From the NCBI RefSeq assembly GCF_002902845.1, contig NZ_PPTF01000023.1, forward strand, positions 1-43,707: a stretch of 43,707 bases of DNA, written 5' to 3'. The stretch comes from Chromobacterium sinusclupearum. GTDB taxonomy: Bacteria > Pseudomonadota > Gammaproteobacteria > Burkholderiales > Chromobacteriaceae. Shown piece by piece: positions 32,682 to 41,629 of this stretch. Every line of letters starts with the position of its first letter. The first letter of the stretch is position 1. Made by a program: the position numbers and the translations under genes. The notes under the pieces are model-generated. The model was not told where the DNA came from. It saw only the letters and a list, made by a program, of their open reading frames with translations, and did no database searches.

Positions 32682-34442
32682 TCAGTATTTGATGCAGGCG
32701 AGCAGGGCGACGTTGCGGGGGCGGGTGGAGAAGGCACCGTTATCGCCGGAACCGGGAACTGCGGATGCATTGGCAACGTAATAGGTTGTATTGTTCAGAT
32801 CAGTTGGGGTTTTATTTCCCTCGACCACTGTGTTGGTCCAATCATTTTCGGTATCCCATGCGCCAACTGCGAAGGTGCCTGCAGGATAGGCGCCGCTATA
32901 CTTATCGATCAGACAGCGAATCGCGGTAGGGTTTTGTTTCGTGCCGAAACCGCGTCCGTTATCCACGCCGCGACCGTCATCCCATCCACGCACAAACTCG
33001 CCGCGCAGGTCCGGCAGGTTGAAAGTGGTGGAGCCGTCGCCAGCGCCATAATAGGTGCCAAGCGCCGCGAACAAGGACGGATAGTCTTTGCGACTCACGT
33101 CAGCGCCATTAGCTTTGAGCCATCCTTGCGGCGGAGCGGACATGGCGAAGAAGGCGACCTGGCCGGTCAGATGACCTTCATGAATCAGGGTGCGCCAGGG
33201 ATTCCAGTGACCGGCGCTGTCGTCGTTTCGAGTGCGGAAACGCATGATGCTGCCACTGCCGTAATCGGCTGTCAGCTGGCAGGAGTAGTCGATGCTGCCG
33301 CCTAGGCCGCCGAAGGCGATGAACGGGCCATTGACGCCGCTGGAAGTCCCATAGTTGAAGCCCATTTCGCCAGCGGAGATCGAGGTATCCAGGGATGTGC
33401 CGTCATCTGTATGAACCCGGTAGCGACGTTTCTTGATGATTTGAATGTCATTTCCCGAATGCCACACGCGGTATTCGCTGCCTGTTGCCTCTTTCAAAAC
33501 CAAGGTATCGTCACCATAGCTTTTGTGCACCAAGGCCACGGCGCTATTGCCGGGACGGTGCAGGCCCAGGGCCGGGAAGTCGGTGCCGGTGGAGCGCAGC
33601 TCCAGCGTGCCATTGGTGTAGAGATTGTTGTCGTAGACGTTGGGCGTGGTTTTGAAGATCTGCGACGTTTGCGCGGTGGACAGCGCCAACGTGTTGATGC
33701 CGTAGCCGGCCAGCGAGCTGGACTTGTCAGCCTTGCCGGCCAGTTTGTTGGTGATGGTGGCGGCAAAGTTGTTGTCGTTGCCCAGCGCGGCCGCCAATTC
33801 CTGCAGCGTGTTCAGCGCGCCGGGCGCGCCGCTGACCAGGCCATCCACCGCCGCTTTCAGCTCGGCCTTGGTGGCGCCGTCGGTGATGCCGTAGCCGGCC
33901 AGCGTGGTGGCGGCGTCGGCCAGCTTTTGCCATTGGCTCCAGTTGCCGCGGTAGCGGCAGCGGTACCAGCAGCCGGTGTTGTCATAGCATTGGTAGGTCT
34001 GGTAGACCATATTTTCATCGGATAAAACAAACAGCAGGCCGGCGCGCGGCGCCGGGTAGTTGGTGCCGTTGGCGGCGTAGGCGTTGCCCGGGTTGTGGTA
34101 GAGGCCATCGTCCGTGATGTTGTTCAAATCGATGCGATCACCGAGCTGGGGCCGCAGCGTCAAACCATCCGTAATGCCATACCCCGCCAGGGTGGTGGGC
34201 TTGCTGTTGCCGCCCCAGGCGATTTTCTTCACGGCCTGCAATAGCTGGTCCTGGCGCGCCGGGTCGCTAGCTTGGCCGGTGTCTTTTAGCACCGACAGCA
34301 CTTCCTGTTGGGTGGCCTGGAGGGCGGATTGCACATTGTTCAGCCAGTCGGCGCTGACGATGGTGCCGAGTTCGCCGGAGGCGGGGTTGCCGTCGTGGAA
34401 TTTCTGGTCCGGCGTAGGAATGGATTTGATGGGGTCTTGCAT
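32682..34442 (-). CDS. Phage tail fibre protein with tail collar domain (first fibre)
   Basis: A 586-aa fibre. The N-terminal 93 residues are the conserved baseplate-attachment part shared with the second fibre. A shaft follows, containing GYGITDG repeats and an IDLNNITDDGLYHNPGNA-type segment. A phage tail collar domain is at about 425-510: TGQVAFFAMSAPPQGWLKAN, then YPSLFAALGTYYGAGDGSTT and FNLPDLRGEFVRGWDDGRG. The end is RPRNVALLACIKY, typical of Mu S-like and lambda-Stf-like fibres. AGGAGCG lies just before ATG 34442. It probably recognises a surface polysaccharide of other bacteria (inference). Confidence 0.87.
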   Translation of the reverse strand: MQDPIKSIPTPDQKFHDGNPASGELGTIVSADWLNNVQSALQATQQEVLSVLKDTGQASDPARQDQLLQAVKKIAWGGNSKPTTLAGYGITDGLTLRPQLGDRIDLNNITDDGLYHNPGNAYAANGTNYPAPRAGLLFVLSDENMVYQTYQCYDNTGCWYRCRYRGNWSQWQKLADAATTLAGYGITDGATKAELKAAVDGLVSGAPGALNTLQELAAALGNDNNFAATITNKLAGKADKSSSLAGYGINTLALSTAQTSQIFKTTPNVYDNNLYTNGTLELRSTGTDFPALGLHRPGNSAVALVHKSYGDDTLVLKEATGSEYRVWHSGNDIQIIKKRRYRVHTDDGTSLDTSISAGEMGFNYGTSSGVNGPFIAFGGLGGSIDYSCQLTADYGSGSIMRFRTRNDDSAGHWNPWRTLIHEGHLTGQVAFFAMSAPPQGWLKANGADVSRKDYPSLFAALGTYYGAGDGSTTFNLPDLRGEFVRGWDDGRGVDNGRGFGTKQNPTAIRCLIDKYSGAYPAGTFAVGAWDTENDWTNTVVEGNKTPTDLNNTTYYVANASAVPGSGDNGAFSTRPRNVALLACIKY

Positions 34443-34535
34443 GGGCGCTCCTGAGGAATGGATGGGAGGCGGCTTGCCGCTGGCGGCAGGGCCGGGTGAG
34501 GAGAGGGGCGGGCAGAGGGCGCGCGCAGCGCGGGG

Positions 34536-35114
34536 TTACGGCTGGTAGGCGAAGTAAAGGAAGGTGTGGGCCGGTTTGAGGTCCTGGATCATTTCCTCCA
34601 GCCTGGGGTCGCCGAAGGCGGTGAGGCGTTCGCCCGCCAGCGATTGGCCGGCGCGGAACTGGTAGGGACGGACCTTGCTGCCGAACACCGTCACCTGCCA
34701 CACCCAGGGGATGTCTTCGCTCCACAGCTGCTGGCCGGCGCGGTTGACGCCGGCGCGGAACGGCTGCGGCTCGGCGATTTGGATCTTGTAACCCATGCCG
34801 GCGGCCAGCCGGGTGAAGTAGGGGATGGACAGGCCGCCGGTTTCGGCCAGCTTGGCCAGCACGGCCTGCTGACGCTGCTGGTAGGGCGCGCCAGGCGGCG
34901 GCGTCAGGCCGCAGACGCGCTCCCAGTCGGGCAGCAGAGCCTCGGCTTGCAGCGGAGTGACGGCGCCGGCCAGCTGGCGGGCAGAGCTTTGCGCGCGGTC
35001 CAGCGCCACGCCTTCGCTGGCCAGTTCGGCTTGCAGCCGCGGGCCGTCCGGGCTGTAGCTGACCGGCGGCAGCAGCCGGGTCAGCAATTCCTGGTAGGGC
35101 GGTTGCGGCATCAT
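34536..35114 (-). CDS. Mu gp48-like tail protein (DUF2313/YmfQ)
   Basis: A 192-aa baseplate-associated protein of the DUF2313 family, found between the gp47 baseplate protein and the fibre in Mu-type tails. Visible family parts are YQELLTRLLPPVSYSPDG, EALLPDWERVCGLTPP, YQQRQQAVLAKLAETGGLSI and the terminal RLEEMIQDLKPAHTFLYFAY. The start ATG 35114 overlaps the stop of the gp47 gene (ATGA), showing coupling; a second ATG follows immediately. Confidence 0.87.
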   Translation of the reverse strand: MMPQPPYQELLTRLLPPVSYSPDGPRLQAELASEGVALDRAQSSARQLAGAVTPLQAEALLPDWERVCGLTPPPGAPYQQRQQAVLAKLAETGGLSIPYFTRLAAGMGYKIQIAEPQPFRAGVNRAGQQLWSEDIPWVWQVTVFGSKVRPYQFRAGQSLAGERLTAFGDPRLEEMIQDLKPAHTFLYFAYQP

Positions 35115-36199
35115 TTCAGCGCCCTCACCGTCAGCTGGCCCAGCCGCAGCCATTCCACCTTGCTGGCGTCGGAAACCGGTTTGACGTTGCCGGCCGGGGC
35201 GTTGAGCTGGCGATCCTGCACGCCGGGCAGGTCGGAAATCATCGCTTCGATCCGGCTTTTGACCAGCTGCTCGCCGGGCGCGAGGCCGGCGAAATAGGCT
35301 TGCAGCGTTTGCTGCAGCAACGGCGTGAAGGCGTCCGCGCTCATGCCGCCCAGATCCAGCGCCACGTCGATGTCCACTGGGCGCGGCGTGGGCGCCAGCA
35401 CCAGGCAGTTTTTGGCGGTGACGGGCCGCAAATCTTCGATATGGGCCTGCACCTTGGCCAGCGTTTTATCCGAGGGCAGGCTGCCGTCGGCGGTGATGAC
35501 CACGTCCACGGTGCCGGCGCCGCGCCGCAGCGGGTAGACGTAGGCGGCGCTGACGCCGTCGATTTCCATCGCCCAGCGGCGGTAGTCGTATTGATTGCCG
35601 CCGGCGGGCGGGCGGCGGATCAGCTCCAGCAGGCGGTCCAGCAGGGCTTGGTCGTTTTCTTCGTCGGTGGCGCCGGTCATTGCCAGCAGGATGGCTTTGC
35701 TGGCCACGCCGGACGGCGCCTGCATCAGTTCCACCGGCAGATTGGCGGGTTGATTGCCGGCGCTGCCGGGCTGGCTGGCTTGGATGGGCAGGCTGGCCTG
35801 GCCGTTGACGTCCAGCCGGTCCGGCGCCGGCTTGCCTTGGGCATCGAAGGGCTGCGCGACGTACAGCTGGTCGCCCACTCGGACTTGCAGGCCGCTGGCC
35901 ACCAGGGCGCCGGGCGCGCCGTTGATCTGCAGCCAGCCGCTGGCGGCGGCGGCAGGCTTGCGCACGATGCCGCGCAGGCGGGCGTGCTGTTCCAGGTAGG
36001 CGCTGTCGGCGGTGTCGGGGAAGATCTGGCGCGCGATCCAGCTTTGGTGCTGGTACAGCCCTTCCACCGCGCCGGCGGTGGCGCTGGCGCGGACGAAGTT
36101 GTCGCTGTCAGGCGCGGTGGCGGCGTCGGCGCGCAGGTTTTGCAGGTCGCGCAGCAGCGCGTCGCGAATGCTGGCGAAGTCGGGCGTGGACAGGGGCAT
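35111..36199 (-). CDS. Baseplate J-like protein (Mu gp47)
   Basis: A 362-aa baseplate wedge protein of the gpJ/gp47 family, part of the hexagonal baseplate that triggers sheath contraction. The family is shown by PDFASIRDALLRDLQNLRAD, AYLEQHARLRGIVRKPA, GATDEENDQALLDRLLELIR (typical E-[ST]DEE region) and GGNQYDYRRWAMEIDGVSAA. It starts at ATG 36199, overlapping the gp46 stop by one base. Confidence 0.9.
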   Translation of the reverse strand: MPLSTPDFASIRDALLRDLQNLRADAATAPDSDNFVRASATAGAVEGLYQHQSWIARQIFPDTADSAYLEQHARLRGIVRKPAAAASGWLQINGAPGALVASGLQVRVGDQLYVAQPFDAQGKPAPDRLDVNGQASLPIQASQPGSAGNQPANLPVELMQAPSGVASKAILLAMTGATDEENDQALLDRLLELIRRPPAGGNQYDYRRWAMEIDGVSAAYVYPLRRGAGTVDVVITADGSLPSDKTLAKVQAHIEDLRPVTAKNCLVLAPTPRPVDIDVALDLGGMSADAFTPLLQQTLQAYFAGLAPGEQLVKSRIEAMISDLPGVQDRQLNAPAGNVKPVSDASKVEWLRLGQLTVRALK

Positions 36200-36549
36200 C
36201 AGGCTATCCTCACTTGATGTTGGAAATGTCGGATGTGGCCGCCGGTTTCGGCCACTTCAATGCTCAGCAGCAGGCGGCCGGGGCCTTGCCGCTGCGCCGA
36301 TACCTGGATGCGGCTGGCGCGGCCGTCCTGTTGCAGGGGTTGCAGCGCTTGTTCCGCGTACTGGCAGGCCAACAGGTCGATGCGGCTGCTGTCTTTGCTG
36401 CGCGACAGTTCGTGCAGGCGGGAGCCCAGCGTCGCATCGGCCCACCAGCCGCCCAGCGGGGTCATCAGACGGAGGTAGACGGCGTTGGCGAGGGTGTTGG
36501 TGGCGCCGCCGGCGTAGTCGCCGGTGACGGGGTCCAATAGTGGGTCCAT
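36199..36549 (-). CDS. Phage GP46 family baseplate protein
   Basis: A 116-aa homologue of Mu gp46, equivalent to P2 gpW and T4 gp25, the lysozyme-like wedge protein that nucleates sheath polymerisation. Typical parts are NAVYLRLMTPLGGWWADATL and LGSRLHELSRSKDS, followed by an AEQALQPL helix and a C-terminal beta segment. It is one base from overlap with gp47 and 57 bp from gp45. Confidence 0.88.
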   Translation of the reverse strand: MDPLLDPVTGDYAGGATNTLANAVYLRLMTPLGGWWADATLGSRLHELSRSKDSSRIDLLACQYAEQALQPLQQDGRASRIQVSAQRQGPGRLLLSIEVAETGGHIRHFQHQVRIA

Positions 36550-36606
36550 GGCTATTTTCCTGGATGGGGGAAGGAGGCGGCAGAGGACGCCGGTCAGTGG
36601 CGCGGC

Positions 36607-37248
36607 TTATTTGGGCGGGCTGGTGGGGCCGTTCGGTGCGTCATGGGTGTGCGAGACCAGGCTCTTGCCGCTGGCCTTGACGTCGCCGCTGGCGTTCATC
36701 GATCCGGACAGCTGGATGTCGCCGTTGACGCTGGCGCCGCTGCCGCCCTGGATGGCCAGGCCGCCGTTGCCGTTGATCTGGCCCTGGGCTGTGAATTGGG
36801 CGCTGGTTTTCAAGGCGGGGGTGGTGAAGCTGGCTTGCTCGCTGGCGTTGACTTGCCAGTTCTTGCAGCTGAGCTGGAAGGTGTCGCACTCTACGGCGAT
36901 GATCCTGCCGCGTTTGAGCACGATCTTGCTGCCTTCGTCGCTGTACAGCGCCACTTCTCCCGGTTGCAGCGATTGCAGCCGGTAGCTGCCGTGCTCGGTG
37001 GCGATCACCACGCTGTGGCTGCTGCGGCCGCCCAGCGGCAGCACCATGGCCATGCTGCCGGGCGGCGGATTGGAGGTGTAGCCGTAATGCTGGAACAGCT
37101 CGGCGTCTTGCAGCCGCTCGCCGGCCAGCGCGTCGGCCTGGGCCAGTTGCACGCCGCCGCCGCTGTCCACATGGGTCAGCGCCGCGCGGAAGCCCTGGCG
37201 CACATTGCTGAAGGCGCGGCGTATGCGTTGGTCTACTTCATGCCACAT
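36607..37248 (-). CDS. Baseplate assembly protein V / tail spike (Mu gp45)
   Basis: A 213-aa central spike protein. It has the N-terminal OB-fold region (HYGYTSNPPPGSMAMVLPLG) and a C-terminal beta-helix needle with regular polar repeats from about residue 140. The tip ends KSLVSHTHDAPNGPTSP: the HxH motif is the known iron-binding apex of gp45 and gpV spikes that pierces the outer membrane. The ATG at 37248 has AAGGAGAAA upstream. Confidence 0.9.
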   Translation of the reverse strand: MWHEVDQRIRRAFSNVRQGFRAALTHVDSGGGVQLAQADALAGERLQDAELFQHYGYTSNPPPGSMAMVLPLGGRSSHSVVIATEHGSYRLQSLQPGEVALYSDEGSKIVLKRGRIIAVECDTFQLSCKNWQVNASEQASFTTPALKTSAQFTAQGQINGNGGLAIQGGSGASVNGDIQLSGSMNASGDVKASGKSLVSHTHDAPNGPTSPPK

Positions 37249-37258
37249 GTTTTTCTCC

Positions 37259-38305
37259 TTATGCTTTGCCGGCGCGCATCGCCGGTATCCAGCACTGGTC
37301 TTCTTTCAGCGTCAGCCGCGTGACGCAGCCTTGGCCGCGGCCGCCTTCGAAGCTGCGCGCCATCAGGAAATAGGTGCCGTGGATGCCGTGCGGCTCGCTT
37401 TCCACCTCGATGCGCTGGCCGGGCGTCCATAGCGCGCCCTGGCTGTCGCGGTGGCCGGCCACGGTGGCCGTCAGCGTGTAGCCGGCCAGGCGGGCGTCGG
37501 CCAGCATCTTGTCGGCGCGCGCGGCCAGTTCGGCCGGGCTGGCGGCGTCCGGCTCCACCTGGATGCGCGGCTTGTGATAGCAGACGTCGGAATCGAATGT
37601 TTGATGGCGCATGGCGTGGCGGCCGGCCGTCAATGCCTGGCCATGGGCCTGGCCCAGCAGGGTCAGCTCGGAATAGCGCTGCGCGTGGGAGCGGGTTTCG
37701 CTCAGGCTCAGCACATTGTTGCCCTTGCCGTCGCGGCGCAGGATCAGCCGCGCGGTGGCGGGGCGGCTGTAGTCCGGGCCGCCCACCACCAGGGTGCCGT
37801 CCGGATCGAACCAGGCGGTCAGGCCGTTGGCCTGCGCGGCGCGGGTGAGCACGTCCCAGGCGCTGTTGCCGGGATCGACGTTGATCTTCTCGATCTGGCC
37901 CTGGGCCTTGGCGCCGACGCGGATATGGGCGATGCCCAGCGGCTTCACCACGTTGTCCAGCACGTCCTGCAGCGTCATGCCCTTGGCGGTGAACAAGGGC
38001 GCGCTGCAGTCCAGCAACATGCCGGCCAGGTCGCGGCCGGACAGCGCCAGCTGATGGCTGCCGGAGGCGACGCTGTGGCTGATGTCGTCGATGCGGCCCA
38101 GCAGCACGGTTTCGCCGCCTACCTGCACTTTCACCAGCGCGCCCGGCTCCACTTCCGGCGGAAAGGCGCCGCCGGGCAGGCCCAGCGACACCTGCCAGCC
38201 GTCGGCGGCCATGGCCAGGTCGGAATCGATGGCGTAGTGGGTCCAGTCGCCGTGCTGGCGGCCGTTGATTTGCAGGCTGACGGCGTGATTAGCGGGCGTA
38301 GCCAT
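37259..38305 (-). CDS. Mu gp44-like baseplate hub protein
   Basis: A 348-aa hub protein (gpP/gp44 family, related to T4 gp27 and P2 gpD) that sits between spike and tube. Recognisable parts are VLLGRIDDISHSVASGSHQL, LSGRDLAGMLLDCSAP, NSAWDVLTRAAQANGLTAW and LWTPGQRIEVESEPHGIHG near the C-terminus. The 5' end overlaps the gp43 gene by 17 bases, as in Mu-type tails. Confidence 0.9.
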   Translation of the reverse strand: MATPANHAVSLQINGRQHGDWTHYAIDSDLAMAADGWQVSLGLPGGAFPPEVEPGALVKVQVGGETVLLGRIDDISHSVASGSHQLALSGRDLAGMLLDCSAPLFTAKGMTLQDVLDNVVKPLGIAHIRVGAKAQGQIEKINVDPGNSAWDVLTRAAQANGLTAWFDPDGTLVVGGPDYSRPATARLILRRDGKGNNVLSLSETRSHAQRYSELTLLGQAHGQALTAGRHAMRHQTFDSDVCYHKPRIQVEPDAASPAELAARADKMLADARLAGYTLTATVAGHRDSQGALWTPGQRIEVESEPHGIHGTYFLMARSFEGGRGQGCVTRLTLKEDQCWIPAMRAGKA

Positions 38306-39596
38306 AGACCAGGGTTCCCGGAGTCAGGTGATTCGGTTGCGACAGCTGCGGGTTGAGCCGCAGCAGCTCGTCGGCGCGCGGGCTGTCGCCATACCACAGG
38401 TGGGCCAGCTGGCGCAGATTGCAGGCGGCCTCCACCTTGCGCTTCAGCAAGGGCGGTTTGGCGGCGATCAGCGCGGCGGCGCTTTGCTGCACCTGCAGGC
38501 CCAGCGTGCGCAGGCCGTCCACCACCGGATACGCATCTTCAGACGCCATGCCGGCGCGCCATTGCTCCATGGTGGCTTGCAGCGAACCGCGCACGTCGCC
38601 GGCGATCTGCTCCAGCGCCGGCGGCGTCAGCGTTGGCTTTTGCGCCTCGCTTTGAAAGATGCCGGCGGCCGCGGCGGCCAGTTTGGTGGAGACATGCAGC
38701 TGCAACATGGCGTCGATGCGGCGTTGGTCATCGGCCCAGACCGATAGCGAGGTGCCGGCGGCAAGCGGGGCGATATTCTGGCGCACCGTGGCCGGCAGGT
38801 TTTCCAGGCGGCGGCGCAGCGCTTTCCAGTCGGCCAGCGTGGCGGAGGGCAGCGCGGCGGCGGTTTTCAGCGCCGGCAGCGGGCCGAGATCGACTTTCAG
38901 ATCCAGGCGCCAATTGGCGGCTGCGTCCACCAGCTGGGCGGCTTGGGCGACGAAGGCCTGCGGATAGGCCAGCAGGTCCGTGGCCTGGGCCACCGCCTGG
39001 TTGGCCATTTTCGCCAGCTGTCCCACCGTGGCGGTGAGCTGCTGGCGCAGCGCGGCCACCCGGCCCAGCGCGCCCTTGGCCGTCGCCACCACGCCTTGCG
39101 CCTTGGAGAAGGCCTCGCCGGCCATCTGGCGCAGCTTGTCCACCTGGGACGAGATGGCCTCCACCTGCGGCAGGGCGGCGCCGGCGGCGAAAAACGGATT
39201 GCCCGGCGTGGCTTCCACCCAGTTGATGTCCACTGTGCAGGAGTCCGGCGCGTCGGCGTCGTGGCTGATCTGGTAATCCAGCACCTGCGCCTGCGGCATG
39301 CTGCCGAACACCGGGTGCACCAGCTCGCCGGGGCCGGCGGCATCCAGCGCGGCGACGAGCTCGCGCAGCCGGCGCTGGTAGTCCTTGCCCCAGAACATGG
39401 CGGACAGCGACACCTTGCGCGCCTTGCGGCCCAGGTCTTCCACGTCCGCGCCATCCTTGTACGGGTATTCGTGCAGCGCCTGATCGCGCTGCGCGCTGTC
39501 CACGCTTTTCAGGCAGTCGAAGCGCACGCCGCGAAAGCTGGCGTCCACCATGGCGCCGGCGGATGGGACGCCGGCGAATACATTGAGGCTGAACAT
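38289..39596 (-). CDS. Mu gp43-like DNA circularisation / tail protein
   Basis: A 435-aa protein with an N-terminal DNA-circulation domain (SFRGVRFDCLKSVDSAQRDQ, LHEYPYKDGADVEDLGRKAR, PGELVHPVFGSM) as in Mu gp43. A long helical middle follows, and a C-terminal LysM-like end, LRQLAHLWYGDSPRADELLR and LNPQLSQPNHLTPGTLVYGY. The latter suggests binding near the baseplate or peptidoglycan. AGGAGG sits five bases before ATG 39596; TTG at 39599 is the next alternative. The ATG overlaps the stop of the tape-slot gene by one base. Confidence 0.88.
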   Translation of the reverse strand: MFSLNVFAGVPSAGAMVDASFRGVRFDCLKSVDSAQRDQALHEYPYKDGADVEDLGRKARKVSLSAMFWGKDYQRRLRELVAALDAAGPGELVHPVFGSMPQAQVLDYQISHDADAPDSCTVDINWVEATPGNPFFAAGAALPQVEAISSQVDKLRQMAGEAFSKAQGVVATAKGALGRVAALRQQLTATVGQLAKMANQAVAQATDLLAYPQAFVAQAAQLVDAAANWRLDLKVDLGPLPALKTAAALPSATLADWKALRRRLENLPATVRQNIAPLAAGTSLSVWADDQRRIDAMLQLHVSTKLAAAAAGIFQSEAQKPTLTPPALEQIAGDVRGSLQATMEQWRAGMASEDAYPVVDGLRTLGLQVQQSAAALIAAKPPLLKRKVEAACNLRQLAHLWYGDSPRADELLRLNPQLSQPNHLTPGTLVYGYAR

Positions 39597-41629
39597 CAAT
39601 TCCTCCTTTGTTGCTTGCTATTGGCGGCGTTGACGGCGGCGACGATGTTGCCGTTTTGGACGTCGACCACCACGCGTATCGGTTGGGCCAGCTGCGCCAG
39701 CGCGGCGCTGAGTTGGGCTATCAGGGCGGATAGCTGCGATTCGGCTGTATTGCCGAGAGCAGGTGCGACTTGACCGGTCGGCGCAGATTTTTTGGGCGCC
39801 GCCGCCGGCTTGGGCATGGCCTGGGGCGACTTTGCTGGGCTTGCGGGCTTGGGGAGCGCAGTGGCTGCTGGCGCCGGTGTTTTAGCTCCCTGGGTGGCTG
39901 GTGCAGCAGCAGGGGTGAGCGAGGCATGTTTGGGATCGACTGCGCCGCTGACGGCAATCTTGCCCGCTTGCACTTTGTCGGGGGCTGTGTTCTGGCGGGT
40001 TGGCGCTTTTGGCGCGATAGGCTGTGGCGTCGCAGGTTTTGGGACAGCTGGCTTAGGCGCGTCGGCTCCTGCCTGCGGTTGAACTTGGGCTGGCATGGCG
40101 GGAGAGGACTTTAGGTACTCTGCCTTGGGCCGCAGGAATTTTTGCGGCGCCTTCCAATAACCGGAGCCCAGCTTGGCGCTCGATGCGCCCTTTGTAGATT
40201 GGGCACCGAAAAAGTTACCTTTACCTGTCTTAGCGTCGTAGTTCTCTACGATGCCGGTATGGTTCTTGTCCCCTTGCCACAGAACAATGTCGCCGGGTTT
40301 GACGTCTTTCGGATCGACTTCCTCGTAATATTCGGAGTGGGCCATGTCCGCAGTGGTCTGGTACGGAATGGCATAGCCCGCGCCCTTGACTGCCTGGTTG
40401 ACCAGATGGGAGCAGTCGATGCGGTTTACTCCTTTAGCGTCTTTCTCTCCGTTGCCGCCAAGTTTGTAGCGATAGCCATTAAAGTGGGCTCGCTGGGCCA
40501 GTATGGCATTGGGTTCGACTTGACTGGCCTGGGCAGCAGGCTGCGCGGGTGCTGGGGCTGCGGTTTTCTTTGCCTGGGAATTATCTTGCGGTGGAGGTGT
40601 ATGAGCCGCAGGTTGGACTACATCGATATGTTGAGTGGGGGCAGGGTGAGCAGGTGCAGATTGTACTGGTGTGGTTCCGCGGGCTGCGGCTTCCTTTGCC
40701 TGGGGATTCGCTTGCGACAGAAGCGTATGAGCAGCCGGCTGAACTGCATCGACATGCTGAGTGTGATCAGGGTGAGCAGGTGCAGATTTTACGGGCGTGG
40801 CTGCGCGGGCCGCGGTTTTCTTTGCCTGGGACTTCCCTTGCCGCTGAGGTGTTGTATGAGCAGGCGCAGATTGTACAGGCGTGGCTGCGAGAGCTGCGGT
40901 TTTCTTTGCCTGGGGCTTCGCTTGTGGCAGAGGCGTATGAGCAGCCGGTTGGACTACATCGGCATGCTGATTGGGGCCAGAAAGAACCGGCGCAGACTGT
41001 GCTGGCGTGGTAGCGGACGGGGCTTGGATGGGGCCTTGTTTTAGATACTGCTCGTATTTTGCTTTTCTCTCGGCATAGCCGTTCTGGCCGCTGTTGATAA
41101 TCTGAGTTGCCTGTTTGACATTACCTGCCCGGCCTGCTTCAGCCAAACCTTTATGGCTTTGCCAATACCAGACAGCGATTTTGGCTGCGTTGGAGGGGTC
41201 TTCCGCCAGTTCGGGATGGTTGATGAGATCGAGCTTGAGCGCTTTGCCTGCGGCAGCGTACTGATCGTGACCGGTCAATTGCACGAAGCCGCGGCCGCGA
41301 TATTTGATCCCATCTCCTGGGTTTTTGTTGCCCATACGACCGCCGTAAATGGCGTCATAGACTTTTTCTTGCCCGGAATTGATCAGCGCTTGAGCCTGTT
41401 GTTCTGTGGTGATCCCTTGGGTTTTGAGTCTGTTCTTAAATGTACTTAGGAGATTGCTGGCATTGCGATAATTCCCTTCGCGCATGTGACTGAAGTCCCA
41501 ACTCTCATGGGCTGTCTGGGCCAGAAACATTGCCTGCTCTTTGGGATCGTGGATGCCCGCCTGCAGCATGGCGTTGATCAGGACCGCCTTGTTATTGGCG
41601 GCGGCTTGATTAGGCTGTTTCTTGCTCAT
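39596..41629 (-). CDS. GH19 lysozyme plus NlpC/P60 protein in the tape-measure slot
   Basis: A 677-aa multi-domain protein. Residues about 15-195 are a GH19 chitinase/lysozyme domain: FLAQTAHESWDFSH (Glu42), EKVYDAIYGGRMGNKNPGDG (Glu88) and YRGRGFVQLTGHDQY (112-124). Residues 209-363 are four Pro/Ala/Lys-rich repeats with VVQPAAHTPLPQAKPQ and TPVQSAPAH units. Residues about 373-500 are an NlpC/P60 peptidase: NRIDCSHLVNQAVKGAG (Cys406) and GDKNHTGIVENYD (His457). A second Pro/Ala-rich linker (510-625) precedes a hydrophobic C-terminus, SALIAQLSAALAQLAQPIRV then VDVQNGNIVAAVNAAN, which resembles tape-measure C-termini as I remember them. It occupies the place of Mu Y and gp42, with no separate chaperone. 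It has no signal peptide. ATG 41629 follows GGAGATACGAGCGAA. Confidence 0.85.
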   Translation of the reverse strand: MSKKQPNQAAANNKAVLINAMLQAGIHDPKEQAMFLAQTAHESWDFSHMREGNYRNASNLLSTFKNRLKTQGITTEQQAQALINSGQEKVYDAIYGGRMGNKNPGDGIKYRGRGFVQLTGHDQYAAAGKALKLDLINHPELAEDPSNAAKIAVWYWQSHKGLAEAGRAGNVKQATQIINSGQNGYAERKAKYEQYLKQGPIQAPSATTPAQSAPVLSGPNQHADVVQPAAHTPLPQAKPQAKKTAALAATPVQSAPAHTTPQRQGKSQAKKTAARAATPVKSAPAHPDHTQHVDAVQPAAHTLLSQANPQAKEAAARGTTPVQSAPAHPAPTQHIDVVQPAAHTPPPQDNSQAKKTAAPAPAQPAAQASQVEPNAILAQRAHFNGYRYKLGGNGEKDAKGVNRIDCSHLVNQAVKGAGYAIPYQTTADMAHSEYYEEVDPKDVKPGDIVLWQGDKNHTGIVENYDAKTGKGNFFGAQSTKGASSAKLGSGYWKAPQKFLRPKAEYLKSSPAMPAQVQPQAGADAPKPAVPKPATPQPIAPKAPTRQNTAPDKVQAGKIAVSGAVDPKHASLTPAAAPATQGAKTPAPAATALPKPASPAKSPQAMPKPAAAPKKSAPTGQVAPALGNTAESQLSALIAQLSAALAQLAQPIRVVVDVQNGNIVAAVNAANSKQQRRN

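Noticed and set aside
40541..41005. Repetitive DNA that might be mistaken for a CRISPR array
   Set aside because: The repeats are imperfect, in frame, and code for Pro/Ala/Lys-rich linker units; no constant repeat/unique spacer pattern.
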